Positions 8,326-17,481 of a DNA stretch of 60,453 bases are shown piece after piece. The stretch lies in the NCBI GenBank assembly GCA_016791065.1, contig JAEUOD010000108.1, positions 1-60,453 of the forward strand, read 5' to 3'. The notes under the pieces are model-generated. The model had not been told where the DNA came from. It made no database searches and saw only the letters and a list, made by a program, of their open reading frames with translations. The number at the start of each line of letters is the position of its first letter. Positions within the stretch are counted from its first letter, which is position 1. Position numbers and translations under genes: made by a program. This DNA is from Dechloromonas sp. Its GTDB lineage: Bacteria; Pseudomonadota; Gammaproteobacteria; Burkholderiales; Rhodocyclaceae.

Positions 8326-9336
8326 TCAGGACTCCCGTGTCGCCTTGTTGCCGGGCCGGAAACCCGCTTCGTTGCGTTCTGCCCGGTCGCCACTGATCCA
8401 ACCGAGCAGCGGCCCTTCCGGATTGTTTTGCTGGGCGTCAGCGCAGGCATCGAGGCATTGGCCGCATTGCGTGCAGGCGAACATGTGGCGCTTGACGTTG
8501 CGGGGATTGAGACGCATCGGACAGGCGGCGTCGCAGGCCGCGGCGCGCTCCGGCAGGCAGTCGTTGCAGGCACTTCCGCGGGTGCGCTCGAATCCGACGA
8601 CCATGGCCCGCCTGTTGCCGATCCACACAAGCGACTGGAAGAAGCCGACGGCGCAGGCATAGCGGCAGAACAGGTGGCGGGCAAAGAGGAATTCGAGGCT
8701 GAAGGCGAGCGTGGCGGCCGCGATGAAGATGCCCTGGTTGCGGGTCAGCGAACCGCCCAGCAGGTTGCCATAGACTTCTGCCGGCGGCAGCAGGTAGGTC
8801 AGCAGGACGACGGCCCAGGAAAGTGCAAAGCCGAGCGCCACCGGCAGGACGACCAGCCACCAGCGGCGATCGATGCGACGTGGCGTGCCGTCGGCCTCCC
8901 AGGGTGGCAGCAGTTCCTTTTCCCAGACGCTCGGCTTGCCGGAGGCGCGCACCATGCTGCGATTGATCGATTCGACGACCGAGAAATGCGGACAGAGCCA
9001 GCCGCAATATAGGCGCCCCCAGCGCCGGGCGATCAGCAGGAAGACGGCCGCCCCGGCAAATAGCGGCACGAACAGGCGCAGCAGCACCCGGCCGCCGGCT
9101 TCGAGCGCGCCGATGCGCCCGGCCAGGAAGTCGTCGAGCCCGAGTCGCCACTCGAAGCCGAGCAGCCAGGCATGGCCGGCCAGCAGGTCGTAGCGAAAGA
9201 GATCGAACACCGGGGCCAGCACGAACAGCAGGAAAAATCCGGCCTGGCAGAGCCGGCGCCAGCGTTGGCGCTGCCGCGTCCGACGGGCGATGGTCGCGAG
9301 CGGGAGCAAGGGTGTGGTGGCAGGCGTGGCGGGCAT
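8326..9336 (-). CDS. NapH/CcoG-like polytopic membrane 4Fe-4S protein in nor operon
   Basis: 336 aa with about five membrane segments (near residues 30-50, 85-105, 155-180, 205-222, 228-245). The motif 'YCGWLCPH', typical of NapH, CcoG and NosR C-terminal modules, lies between the second and third. The C-terminal soluble part has two ferredoxin-like cysteine groups: 'CNDC...CDAACP' and 'CTQCGQCLDACAD'. The second group lacks the usual CP ending (Cys-Ala instead). This suggests a membrane electron conduit or a maturation factor for the NO reductase. It sits between norQ (13 bp) and norD (0 bp). Canonical norCBQDEF sets lack it, so its role is inferred only from operon membership. Confidence 0.8.
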   Translation of the reverse strand: MPATPATTPLLPLATIARRTRQRQRWRRLCQAGFFLLFVLAPVFDLFRYDLLAGHAWLLGFEWRLGLDDFLAGRIGALEAGGRVLLRLFVPLFAGAAVFLLIARRWGRLYCGWLCPHFSVVESINRSMVRASGKPSVWEKELLPPWEADGTPRRIDRRWWLVVLPVALGFALSWAVVLLTYLLPPAEVYGNLLGGSLTRNQGIFIAAATLAFSLEFLFARHLFCRYACAVGFFQSLVWIGNRRAMVVGFERTRGSACNDCLPERAAACDAACPMRLNPRNVKRHMFACTQCGQCLDACADAQQNNPEGPLLGWISGDRAERNEAGFRPGNKATRES

Positions 9337-9349
9337 GCTGTTGCGCGGT

Positions 9350-10150
9350 TCAGTGGCCGAAGGTGGCGGCGATGACTTCCATGAGTGCCGCGACGACCTC
9401 GGGGTCGTCGGTCAGGCTCTCGACGATGGCGACGCGGCAGGCCAGGACCGGCGGCATGCCCTCGCCGACCAGGGTCGCGGCGTAGACCAGCAAGCGGGTG
9501 CTGGCGGCTTCTTCGAGGTCCTGGTCCTGCAACTGGCGCAAGGAGCGGCCAATGCCGGCCCGGCGCCTGGCCAGGTCGGGCGAGCATCCGGTTTCGCGAA
9601 TCAGGATGGCTTCCTCGCGCGCCGCATCGGGGAAATCGAAGCGCAGGCTGACGAAGCGCTGGCGGGTCGAAGGCTTCATGCCCTTGAGCAGATTCTGGTA
9701 GCCCGGGTTGTAGGACACGACCAGCATGAAACCGGGCGGCGCGACCAGGAGTTCGCCGGTCCGGTCGATCGGTAGCAGGCGGCGGTCGTCGGCCAGCGGA
9801 TGCAGGACCACGGTGGTGTCCTTGCGCGCCTCGACCACTTCGTCGAGATAGCAGATGCCGCCCTGGCGGACGGCGCGGGTCAGCGGCCCGTCGCACCACA
9901 CCGTCTCGCCGTTGCCGATCAGGTGGCGGCCAACGAGGTCGGCGGCGGTTAGGTCGTCATGGCAGGCGACGGTGAACAGCGGCAGGCCGAGACGCGCCGC
10001 CATGTGCGCCACGAAACGGGTCTTGCCGCAGCCGGTGGGGCCCTTGATCAGCAGGGGCAGGCGCCGGCGCCAGGCGGTTTCGAATATCTCGACCTCCTGG
10101 CCGACCGGCTCGTAGTAAGGAATATCGATCGCGGCATCGTGACGATTCAC
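9350..10150 (-). CDS. norQ: NorQ, MoxR-type AAA+ ATPase
   Basis: 266 aa. Walker A 'GPTGCGKT', Walker B 'ICYLDEV', and the MoxR/NorQ features 'DLTAADLVGRHL' and 'SYNPGYQ' are present. Works with the VWA protein NorD as a metal-insertion/activation chaperone for NorCB. The start is taken as GTG at 10150, giving 'VNRHDAAIDIPYYEP', because an AAAGGAG Shine-Dalgarno lies 8 nt upstream. The open frame continues further upstream without family resemblance and only by running through norF. The GTG is 2 bp past the norF stop. Confidence 0.92.
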   Translation of the reverse strand: MNRHDAAIDIPYYEPVGQEVEIFETAWRRRLPLLIKGPTGCGKTRFVAHMAARLGLPLFTVACHDDLTAADLVGRHLIGNGETVWCDGPLTRAVRQGGICYLDEVVEARKDTTVVLHPLADDRRLLPIDRTGELLVAPPGFMLVVSYNPGYQNLLKGMKPSTRQRFVSLRFDFPDAAREEAILIRETGCSPDLARRRAGIGRSLRQLQDQDLEEAASTRLLVYAATLVGEGMPPVLACRVAIVESLTDDPEVVAALMEVIAATFGH

Positions 10151-10152
10151 GG

Positions 10153-10428
10153 TTACGCTCCTTTCCAATAGGCAAATGCGATGAGGCTGCAGACCAGCAG
10201 CAGCCAGCCGATGACGAGGCCGCACCAGAGCATTCCGGCGTGGCGCAGGGCCATGAATTCGAGGGCCACCACGCTGCCCTTGAGGATGGCGATGAGCAGC
10301 AGTGCGACGGCCATGAGCGAGCCGCCGCGCTCGCCGAGGAAGAGCGTGGCGAGTGTCGCCCCGACCAGCGCACTCCACAGGCAGAGCGTGCGAAGCGGCG
10401 TGCCGTGAGCGTGTTCAGTGGATGACAT
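10153..10428 (-). CDS. norF: NorF-like small membrane protein (COX subunit IV-like)
   Basis: 91 aa with three hydrophobic segments (about 15-30, 35-58, 65-87), matching the bacterial cytochrome c oxidase subunit IV / NorF type. It is thought to support assembly or full activity of the NO reductase, though family function is poorly defined. Overlaps norE by 14 bp at its 5' end and is followed 2 bp later by norQ. Symbol given by synteny (norE-norF) rather than by a diagnostic motif. Confidence 0.72.
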   Translation of the reverse strand: MSSTEHAHGTPLRTLCLWSALVGATLATLFLGERGGSLMAVALLLIAILKGSVVALEFMALRHAGMLWCGLVIGWLLLVCSLIAFAYWKGA

Positions 10429-10999
10429 AGACGAGTGGAAACAGGATGAGCCAGACCAGATCGACCATGTGCCAGTAGGCGGCGCCGCTTTCCAGCGGAT
10501 TGGCGTCCTGCCGGTAGCGGTCCTGGCGCAAGCCCTGCCAGAGCACGGCGAGGACGACGAGGCCGAGGATGACGTGCATGAAGTGGAAGAAGGTCAGCGA
10601 GAGGTAGAACATGTGGAACAGGCTGCTCGACAGGCTGATGCCGGCGGCGAAGGCAGCAGCATATTCGCTGGCCTTGAGGCCGACGAAGAGCAGGCCGCAG
10701 GCCATCGCTCCGAGCATCCAGCGGGCGCTGCGCCGCCCTTCCCCGCGCTGGTTACCCTGGACTGCCCTGACCACCAGGGCGCTGCCGCTCAACAGCAGGA
10801 TGGTGTTGAGCGCGCCCGTGTTGCGGTCGAGCAAGGCCTGGCCGGCATCGAACAGTTCGCGGTGGCGCATCCGGGCGAAGGCATAGGCCGCAAAGAAGAC
10901 GCCAAAGGCCAGCAGTTCCGCAAGGATGAAGAACCACACCGCCAGATCGCCGCTCAGGCGGGGCGTGCTGTCAGCCGTCAAGGTCGTGTCGTGTCCCAT
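10415..10999 (-). CDS. norE: NorE, cytochrome c oxidase subunit III-like membrane protein
   Basis: 194 aa from the ATG at 10999 ('MGHDTTLTAD'). Five membrane segments, with the subunit III hallmarks 'FHMFYLSLTFFHFMHVILG' and 'YWHMVDLVWLILFPLVY'. NorE is an accessory of NO reductase. An in-frame ATG at 11035 would add 12 Pro/Arg-rich residues but lies inside a Dnr-like palindrome, so the shorter start is preferred. No Shine-Dalgarno precedes either start. The predicted transcription start falls at about 11000, so the mRNA may be leaderless. First gene of norE-norF-norQ-4Fe4S-norD-dnr. Confidence 0.85.
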   Translation of the reverse strand: MGHDTTLTADSTPRLSGDLAVWFFILAELLAFGVFFAAYAFARMRHRELFDAGQALLDRNTGALNTILLLSGSALVVRAVQGNQRGEGRRSARWMLGAMACGLLFVGLKASEYAAAFAAGISLSSSLFHMFYLSLTFFHFMHVILGLVVLAVLWQGLRQDRYRQDANPLESGAAYWHMVDLVWLILFPLVYVIH

Positions 11000-11006
11000 G
11001 GCGCGC

Positions 11007-11048
11007 AGTCTAGGGAGCGCCGGCGGGGGCCGCATTGATACATGCTAA
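11007..11048 (-). promoter_or_regulatory. Predicted Dnr/FNR-type promoter of norE
   Basis: On the minus strand TTAGC-ATGT-ATCAA (11048-11035) matches the TTGAT-N4-ATCAA consensus at 7 of 10 positions, with a perfect right half. A -10-like TAGACT lies at 11012-11007. A start of transcription near 11000 would put the box centre at -41.5, the class II activator position, and would put the first base immediately next to the norE ATG. The left half-site is degenerate, so this is a prediction. Confidence 0.45.
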
Positions 11049-11077
11049 GTAAAGCGGACGCGCCAACCGCCAATGAC

Positions 11078-11099
11078 AAAGGCGGCCGGAGCCGCCTTT
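11078..11099 (-). terminator. Terminator hairpin after norB
   Basis: Perfect 9-bp stem AAAGGCGGC / GCCGCCTTT with a 4-nt loop, 24 bp beyond the norB stop. The palindromic A/T ends give a short U-run in either direction. It separates the norCB transcript from the norE promoter. Confidence 0.72.
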
Positions 11100-11122
11100 C
11101 GTGATGCCGGGTTACAGCGCGA

Positions 11123-12541
<1,419 letters not shown>

Positions 12542-12967
12542 TTAGCCTTCGATGTTGGGCGGCCAGTTGGCGGTGTTGATTTCCGAGGTGTATTTCAGGA
12601 AAGCGACGATGTTGTCGAGCTCTTCATCCGTCAGATGGAACTGCGGCATCTGGCGACGGCCGGGCGTGCCGGTCGGCTGGGCCTGGATCCAGGCCTTGAT
12701 GAAGTCGGGACCGCGCCGGACATAGACGTTGCCGAGTTCCGGCGCGAAATAGGCGCCCTCGCCGAGCAGCGTGTGGCAGCCGATGCAATTGCGCGTTTCC
12801 CAGATCTTCTTGCCGGCGATAACCTGCGGCGTGAGGTTGGCGCTGTTATCCCGCTTGGGCAGCGCCTGGTTGGTGTCGAAGGTCAGTGCGAGAAACAGCA
12901 GGAAGAAGAACGCCGTCCCCCCGTAGAAAATGTTTCTCGCCATCGATTTTGTGAATGTGCCGCTCAT
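12542..12967 (-). CDS. norC: NorC, nitric oxide reductase cytochrome c subunit
   Basis: 141 aa. One N-terminal membrane anchor (about 11-30), then a periplasmic monoheme c domain with 'CIGCH' at 61-65 and axial Met in 'MPQF' (Met107). Electron entry subunit for NorB. The start at 12967 is set by AGGAGGGCAAC directly upstream. An in-frame extension to 13075 would cross the promoter and a Dnr box and is rejected. Confidence 0.96.
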   Translation of the reverse strand: MSGTFTKSMARNIFYGGTAFFFLLFLALTFDTNQALPKRDNSANLTPQVIAGKKIWETRNCIGCHTLLGEGAYFAPELGNVYVRRGPDFIKAWIQAQPTGTPGRRQMPQFHLTDEELDNIVAFLKYTSEINTANWPPNIEG

Positions 12968-13024
12968 GTTGCCCTCCTGTAATGACGGTGGGCGAATTCT
13001 CGGGCGATGGTGGGGAGGCAATCC

Positions 13025-13038
13025 ATGATCTGCATCAA
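13025..13038 (-). promoter_or_regulatory. Dnr/FNR-type box upstream of norCB
   Basis: TTGAT-GCAG-ATCAT on the minus strand, 9 of 10 matches to TTGAT-N4-ATCAA. The centre is 64 bp upstream of the norC ATG. A -10-like GAGAAT lies at 13001-12996, which would place the box about 42 bp upstream of the transcription start. The adjacent dnr gene offers an obvious regulator. Confidence 0.7.
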
Positions 13039-13065
13039 GCGGCGAAAATGCCCGCCCCACAATGA

Positions 13066-13098
13066 ATAAAGCCAACTGCTCAGCGCAGTTGGCTTTAT
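13066..13098 (-). terminator. Terminator after glbO
   Basis: 13-bp perfect stem ATAAAGCCAACTG / CAGTTGGCTTTAT with a 7-nt loop, 22 bp past the hemoglobin stop and upstream of the norC box. It ends in T-rich sequence on both strands, so it can also insulate norCB from read-through. Confidence 0.78.
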
Positions 13099-13120
13099 GT
13101 CAGGCGTTTGAGCCTGGCGC

Positions 13121-13519
13121 TCAGCCTTCCTTGTTGCGCATGAAGTCGGCGGTATTGAAGAAATTGTTCAGCAGCACCTTGCGCACATTCTCGTCGATAC
13201 CGACATCCTCCATCGCCAGCACCATGCAGGCCACCCACTGGTCGCGCTCCTGGGTGCCGATGGCGAACGGCATGTGGCGGGCCCGCAGGCGGGGATGGCC
13301 GAATTTCTCGACGAACAGGTCGGGGCCGCCGAACCAGCCGGAGAGGAACATGTAGAGTTTGTCGCGTGAACCGGAAAGGTCCTCGGGGTGCATGGCGCGC
13401 AGTTCCGCGAACTGCGGCACAGTGTCCATCAATTCATAAAAGCGGGCCGTCAGGCGGGAAACCGCGGCTTCGCCGCCGATTTTTTCGTACGTGGTCTGGG
13501 TTTCGGCCGGTTCGGTCAT
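13121..13519 (-). CDS. Group II truncated hemoglobin (TrHbO)
   Basis: 132 aa 2/2 hemoglobin. 'YEKIGGEAAVSRL' N-terminal helix, 'FGHPRLRARHMPFAI' containing the proximal His, and 'DQWVACM' with the group II Trp G8 are all visible. Members bind O2 and NO and are often linked to NO or oxidative stress protection. GAGG precedes the ATG. It lies between the diguanylate cyclase (67 bp upstream) and the norCB promoter, a context that supports NO detoxification or O2/NO sensing. Has its own downstream terminator. Confidence 0.9.
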   Translation of the reverse strand: MTEPAETQTTYEKIGGEAAVSRLTARFYELMDTVPQFAELRAMHPEDLSGSRDKLYMFLSGWFGGPDLFVEKFGHPRLRARHMPFAIGTQERDQWVACMVLAMEDVGIDENVRKVLLNNFFNTADFMRNKEG

Positions 13520-13586
13520 GGTTTGCCTCAGGAAAAATAAGCGCGAAGTTTACCCGAGCGCGCCGGGCTTGCCGAGCGATGGCCGC

Positions 13587-14741
13587 TCAAGCGGCCGCCT
13601 TTGGTTGCAGGGCGCTCTCATCGACGTGCAGGATGCCGCAGCCACCATGCTTCTGCTTGCTGCGGTACATGGCCTTGTCCACCGAGGCGATCACCGATTC
13701 GAGGTCGGCGCCCTGCCCGGGATAGCGGCCGAGACCGATCGAGACGTTGAAATCGATCCGGTTGGCTTGGGCCCAGTCGATGATCTCGCGGCGGATACGC
13801 TGCGCCACCACTTCGCCGCCTTCCGGCGAGGTCTGCGGCAGGATGAGCAGGAACTCGTCGCCACCGTAACGCGCCACCAGGTCGAGGTCGCGCACGTTTT
13901 CCAGAATCCGCTCGGCGACGGCGACCAGGACGCGGTCACCGACATGGTGGCCGTGCGTGTCGTTGACGTTCTTGAAACCGTCGAGATCGGCGAACAGCAC
14001 GACGACTTCGCCACCGTACGCTTCGGGCGACTGCAACAACTGCATGGCCCGCTCGTTGAGCGCTCGCCGGTTGAGCATGCCGGTCAAGGCGTCGATGTTG
14101 CGTTCATGAGCGAGCTTGGCCCGCGCGCCTTCGATCTTGGCGGTCAACGAGTACGAGTAGAGAACGATGATGGCGAAAAAGACCAGGAAGAAAATCGCAC
14201 TGACCGAGAAGATGCCGAGATAGTCCGGCAGGCGCAGCCAGACGATGAGGATCGAGGCGCCCAGGCAACCGACCACCGCTTCGCCGAAGCGCTTGAGGCC
14301 GTAGCGCATGCCATTGCCGAGGATGACCATGAGGAAGACGAGGAAGCCTGGCGTACTGAGCGTGGCATCGGCCAGCGCGGCGAAGGTGGCGGCCGCGATA
14401 TCCACCCACATGGTCAGGCGCTGCCGCCAGAGGACGTGGGGGTGGCGCCGGGCGTGCCACATGAAGAAGAGGATCTCGATGGCGTAGATCGACATCACGA
14501 CGGTGACGACGGCGAGGCTGGTCCATGGCCGGACCTGGGCTTCGCCGCCGAAGTTGAAGTACATCAGCGCTAGGCCGCAGAAAAGCAGGCGCGTCCAGTA
14601 TTGGGAACGTTGATCTTCCCAGGAGAGCAGGCGCTGCCCTCCCCTCAGTACAGCCAGGTCGAAACGGCGGCCGCCGTTGCGTCGCCGGTCGCCTACCCGG
14701 CGATCATTGCCCTGCCTGTTGTCGTTTCCCTCGTTCCGCAT
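13587..14741 (-). CDS. Membrane-bound GGDEF diguanylate cyclase
   Basis: 384 aa from the ATG at 14741 (GGAGCGGAG upstream). N-terminal about 30 residues are Arg/Asn/Asp-rich ('RRVGDRRRNGGRR'). Then come about six hydrophobic segments (near 50-190), a short linker helix and a GGDEF domain with active-site 'RYGGDEF'. The inhibitory I-site 'RDLD' sits five residues before GGDEF. Predicted to make cyclic di-GMP from two GTP at the inner membrane with product inhibition. A TTG start at 14852 is possible but coincides with a predicted -10 element. May be cotranscribed with the hemoglobin downstream. Confidence 0.85.
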   Translation of the reverse strand: MRNEGNDNRQGNDRRVGDRRRNGGRRFDLAVLRGGQRLLSWEDQRSQYWTRLLFCGLALMYFNFGGEAQVRPWTSLAVVTVVMSIYAIEILFFMWHARRHPHVLWRQRLTMWVDIAAATFAALADATLSTPGFLVFLMVILGNGMRYGLKRFGEAVVGCLGASILIVWLRLPDYLGIFSVSAIFFLVFFAIIVLYSYSLTAKIEGARAKLAHERNIDALTGMLNRRALNERAMQLLQSPEAYGGEVVVLFADLDGFKNVNDTHGHHVGDRVLVAVAERILENVRDLDLVARYGGDEFLLILPQTSPEGGEVVAQRIRREIIDWAQANRIDFNVSIGLGRYPGQGADLESVIASVDKAMYRSKQKHGGCGILHVDESALQPKAAA

Positions 14742-14851
14742 CTCCGCTCCGGGCACCTGAATATAAAGCGCCAGCCCATTTCGGCGAGGCGTCCAAGTGT
14801 CCACTGGAATACTCGGAAAATGCGCCCCGGACAGGCCGGCTTTTTCATCCA

Positions 14852-14880
14852 AGTATCATCAGTTGCGGTGAGCACGTCAA
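14852..14880 (-). promoter_or_regulatory. Predicted sigma70 promoter for the diguanylate cyclase
   Basis: Minus strand TTGACG (14880-14875), 17-nt spacer, GATACT (14857-14852): 5/6 and 4/6 consensus matches. Transcription would begin near 14845, about 100 nt upstream of the chosen ATG. Confidence 0.45.
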
Positions 14881-14892
14881 ACCCGGATGGAA

Positions 14893-17064
14893 TTATCGCC
14901 CCGTCGATTTTCCACGAACCGGGCGTATCGGCCGCTGGGGCGGTCCGTTCCGCCGAACCGGCGCAGCTGCCCGGGGAGCGCTCCGAACCGCCGCCCCGGT
15001 ACCGGCCGGTTGCCAGGCCGGTATCAGTTGGCGCTTGCCGTTGCCGATCAGGTCGGCCCGCCCCATGTCCTTGAGCGCTTCGCGCAGCAGCGGCCAGTTC
15101 TCGGGGTCGTGATAACGCAGGAAAGCCTTGTGCAGCCTGCGTTGCCGGGCATTACGCACGGTTTCCACATGTTCGCCGTTGCGCGCCAGCTTTTTCAGCG
15201 GATTGCGTTCCGTGTGATACATCGTGGTCGCCAGGGCCATCGGCGTCGGCAGGAAGGTTTGCACCTGGTCGAGCCGGAAATTGTTCTTTTTCAGCCAGAG
15301 GGCGAGATGGAGCATGTCCTCGTCGCGCGTCCCGGGGTGGGCGGCGATGAAGTAGGGAATCAGGTACTGCTCCTTGCCCGCTTCGCGCGAGAAGCGGTCG
15401 AACAACTGCTTGAAGCGGTCGTAGGCGCCCATGCCCGGCTTCATCATCTTGGAAAGCGGGCCTTCCTCGGTGTGTTCGGGGGCGATCTTGAGGTAGCCGC
15501 CGACATGGTGCGTCACCAGTTCTTTAATGTATTCCGGGGAACGCACCGCGAGGTCATAGCGCAGACCGGAGCCGATCAGCACTTTCTTGACGCCCTTGAG
15601 GCTGCGCGCCTTGCGGTAGAGAGAGATCAAGGGCGCATGGTCGGTACCAAGGTTCTCGCAGATGTCGGGGAAGACGCAGGAAAGCCGGCGACAGGCCGAC
15701 TCGATCTTCTCGTCCTTGCACTTCAGGTGATACATGTTGGCGGTCGGGCCACCGAGGTCGGAAACGATGCCGGTGAAGCCCGGGGTCTTGTCGCGCATTT
15801 CCTCGATTTCGCGGATGACCGAATCCTCGGAGCGGCTCTGAATGATGCGCCCCTCGTGTTCGGTAATCGAACAGAAGGTACAGCCGCCGAAGCAGCCGCG
15901 CATGATGTTGACCGAGAAACGGATCATCTCCCAGGCCGGGATCTTGGCATCGCCGTAGGCTGGATGCGGACGACGGGCATAAGGCAACTCGTAGACCGCG
16001 TCCAGTTCCTCGGTGGTGAGCGGAATCGGCGGCGGATTCAGCCAGACGTCGCGCTCGCCATGGGCCTGGACCAACGCCCGGGCATTGCCCGGATTCGATT
16101 CGAGGTGAAAAGTGCGCGACGCATGGGCGTAGAGCACCGGGTCATCCTTGACCTGCTCGTAGGACGGCAAGCGGACCACCGTGTGGGCACGCTTGTCACG
16201 GCGGGCGGCCAAGCGTTCGGCGCGGGAGACGATGCGCACGGCGTGCTCACCGGGCGGCATGGCAGCGGCAGCCGGTACTCCCGGCGTATCCATCGCATAG
16301 GGATCGGCATGGCGAACCAGCGGCCCCGGCGTGTCGACCTGGGTGGAATCGACCGCCTCCCAGTCCTCGCCCGGCATCCAGCCTGGCTGCACCATGAAAG
16401 CCGTGCCGCGCAGATCGCGGATGGCGTGGATATCCTCGCCCTTGGCCAGGCGATGCGCCAGTTCGACGATGGCACGCTCGGCATTGCCGAACAACAGGAG
16501 GTCGGCCTTCGAGTCGGGCAGGACGGAGCGCCGGACCTTGTCCGACCAGTAGTCGTAATGGGCGATCCGGCGCAAGCTGGCCTCGATCGATCCGATCACG
16601 ACGTTGCTGCCCGGAAAAGCTTCGCGGCAGCGTTGCGCATAGACGGTTACGGCGCGGTCCGGTCGCTTGTTCGGCTCGGCATTCGGCGTGTAGGCATCAT
16701 CCGACCGCGGCTTGCGGTCGGAGGTGTAGCGATTGACCATCGAATCCATGTTGCCGGCGGTGACGCCGAAGAACAGGTTGGGCTTGCCGAGACGCCGGAA
16801 ATCGGCCGCCGAGTTCCAGTCGGGCTGACAGATGATGCCGACGCGGAAGCCCTGCGCTTCGAGCAGCCGTCCGATCAGGGCCATGCCGAAACTGGGGTGG
16901 TCAATATAGGCGTCGCCGGTGATCAGGACAATATCGCAGGAATCCCAGCCCAGGGACTCCATTTCGGCACGCGACATGGGGAGGAACGGGGCGGGTCCGA
17001 AACGCTTCGCCCAGAACTTGCGATAGCCGAACAACGGGGCAGAGATTGGTTTATTTGAATCCAT
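14893..17064 (-). CDS. YgiQ-family radical SAM protein
   Basis: 723 aa. N-terminal UPF0313 domain ('[17 protein letters not shown]', '[20 protein letters not shown]'), then a radical SAM core with 'CFGGCTFCS' (Cys391, 395, 398), an elongator-type fold and a basic, Pro/Arg-rich tail. The reaction is not established for the family. The start at 17064 ('[18 protein letters not shown]') begins at the conserved region; the longer frame adds unrelated residues. It is divergent from the STAS gene, with about 70 bp between them. Confidence 0.9.
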   Translation of the reverse strand: MDSNKPISAPLFGYRKFWAKRFGPAPFLPMSRAEMESLGWDSCDIVLITGDAYIDHPSFGMALIGRLLEAQGFRVGIICQPDWNSAADFRRLGKPNLFFGVTAGNMDSMVNRYTSDRKPRSDDAYTPNAEPNKRPDRAVTVYAQRCREAFPGSNVVIGSIEASLRRIAHYDYWSDKVRRSVLPDSKADLLLFGNAERAIVELAHRLAKGEDIHAIRDLRGTAFMVQPGWMPGEDWEAVDSTQVDTPGPLVRHADPYAMDTPGVPAAAAMPPGEHAVRIVSRAERLAARRDKRAHTVVRLPSYEQVKDDPVLYAHASRTFHLESNPGNARALVQAHGERDVWLNPPPIPLTTEELDAVYELPYARRPHPAYGDAKIPAWEMIRFSVNIMRGCFGGCTFCSITEHEGRIIQSRSEDSVIREIEEMRDKTPGFTGIVSDLGGPTANMYHLKCKDEKIESACRRLSCVFPDICENLGTDHAPLISLYRKARSLKGVKKVLIGSGLRYDLAVRSPEYIKELVTHHVGGYLKIAPEHTEEGPLSKMMKPGMGAYDRFKQLFDRFSREAGKEQYLIPYFIAAHPGTRDEDMLHLALWLKKNNFRLDQVQTFLPTPMALATTMYHTERNPLKKLARNGEHVETVRNARQRRLHKAFLRYHDPENWPLLREALKDMGRADLIGNGKRQLIPAWQPAGTGAAVRSAPRAAAPVRRNGPPQRPIRPVRGKSTGR

Positions 17065-17133
17065 AAATAATTTTACATGAGAGCTTTGGCTCGCATGGCA
17101 TACTTGAAGTTTGAACTGAGCGCATTTTCGTTG

Positions 17134-17481
17134 ATGAATCTTCCTACTCGCGAGCAGTCCGGCGTCTTGATCGTTTCCGTCAGCGGCCGCGTAGACCATC
17201 TGGCCAGCGAAGAGTTCTCACTGGCGATCGAGCCCATCCTCCAGAACTGCCGTCAGGGCGCCCTCCCCGTTTTGCTCGACTTCTCGGGTGTCGAGTACAT
17301 CAGCAGCGCCGGGTTGCGAGTCCTGATGCTGGCTTCGCGCCGGGCCAAGGCGGAAAGGGGCGTGTTTGCGGTTGCCGCCCTGCAGCCCCTCGTGCAGGAA
17401 GTCTTCGCCATCAGCCGCTTCAATCTGATCATGCCCTGTTACGTCAGCATTGAAGCTGCCTGCAAGGTACTTGGCTCATGA
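17134..17481 (+). CDS. STAS-domain anti-anti-sigma factor-like protein
   Basis: 115 aa, one STAS domain. '[19 protein letters not shown]' holds the usual phospho-acceptor Ser (Ser57/Ser58). Such proteins are dephosphorylated by PP2C phosphatases and phosphorylated by RsbW-like kinases in partner-switching. Start uncertain: ATG at 17134 gives a family-length protein, while ATGs at 17095 and 17077 add up to 19 residues; none has a clear Shine-Dalgarno. ATGA overlap with the MBL gene. A candidate PP2C lies two genes downstream and a candidate kinase at 21589. Confidence 0.85.
   Translation: MNLPTREQSGVLIVSVSGRVDHLASEEFSLAIEPILQNCRQGALPVLLDFSGVEYISSAGLRVLMLASRRAKAERGVFAVAALQPLVQEVFAISRFNLIMPCYVSIEAACKVLGS

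Noticed and set aside
6565-9012. 815-codon plus-strand open frame
   Set aside because: Antisense to norD and the 4Fe-4S gene, both with clear motifs; an artefact of high GC third positions.
12968-13075. N-terminal extension of norC
   Set aside because: It would cover the Dnr box and the -10 element; AGGAGG marks the ATG at 12967.
14742-14852. TTG start extending the diguanylate cyclase by 37 residues
   Set aside because: Coincides with a predicted -10 box; the ATG at 14741 has a good Shine-Dalgarno.
14887-17058. 723-codon plus-strand open frame
   Set aside because: Mirror of the YgiQ-type gene, low-complexity translation, no motif.
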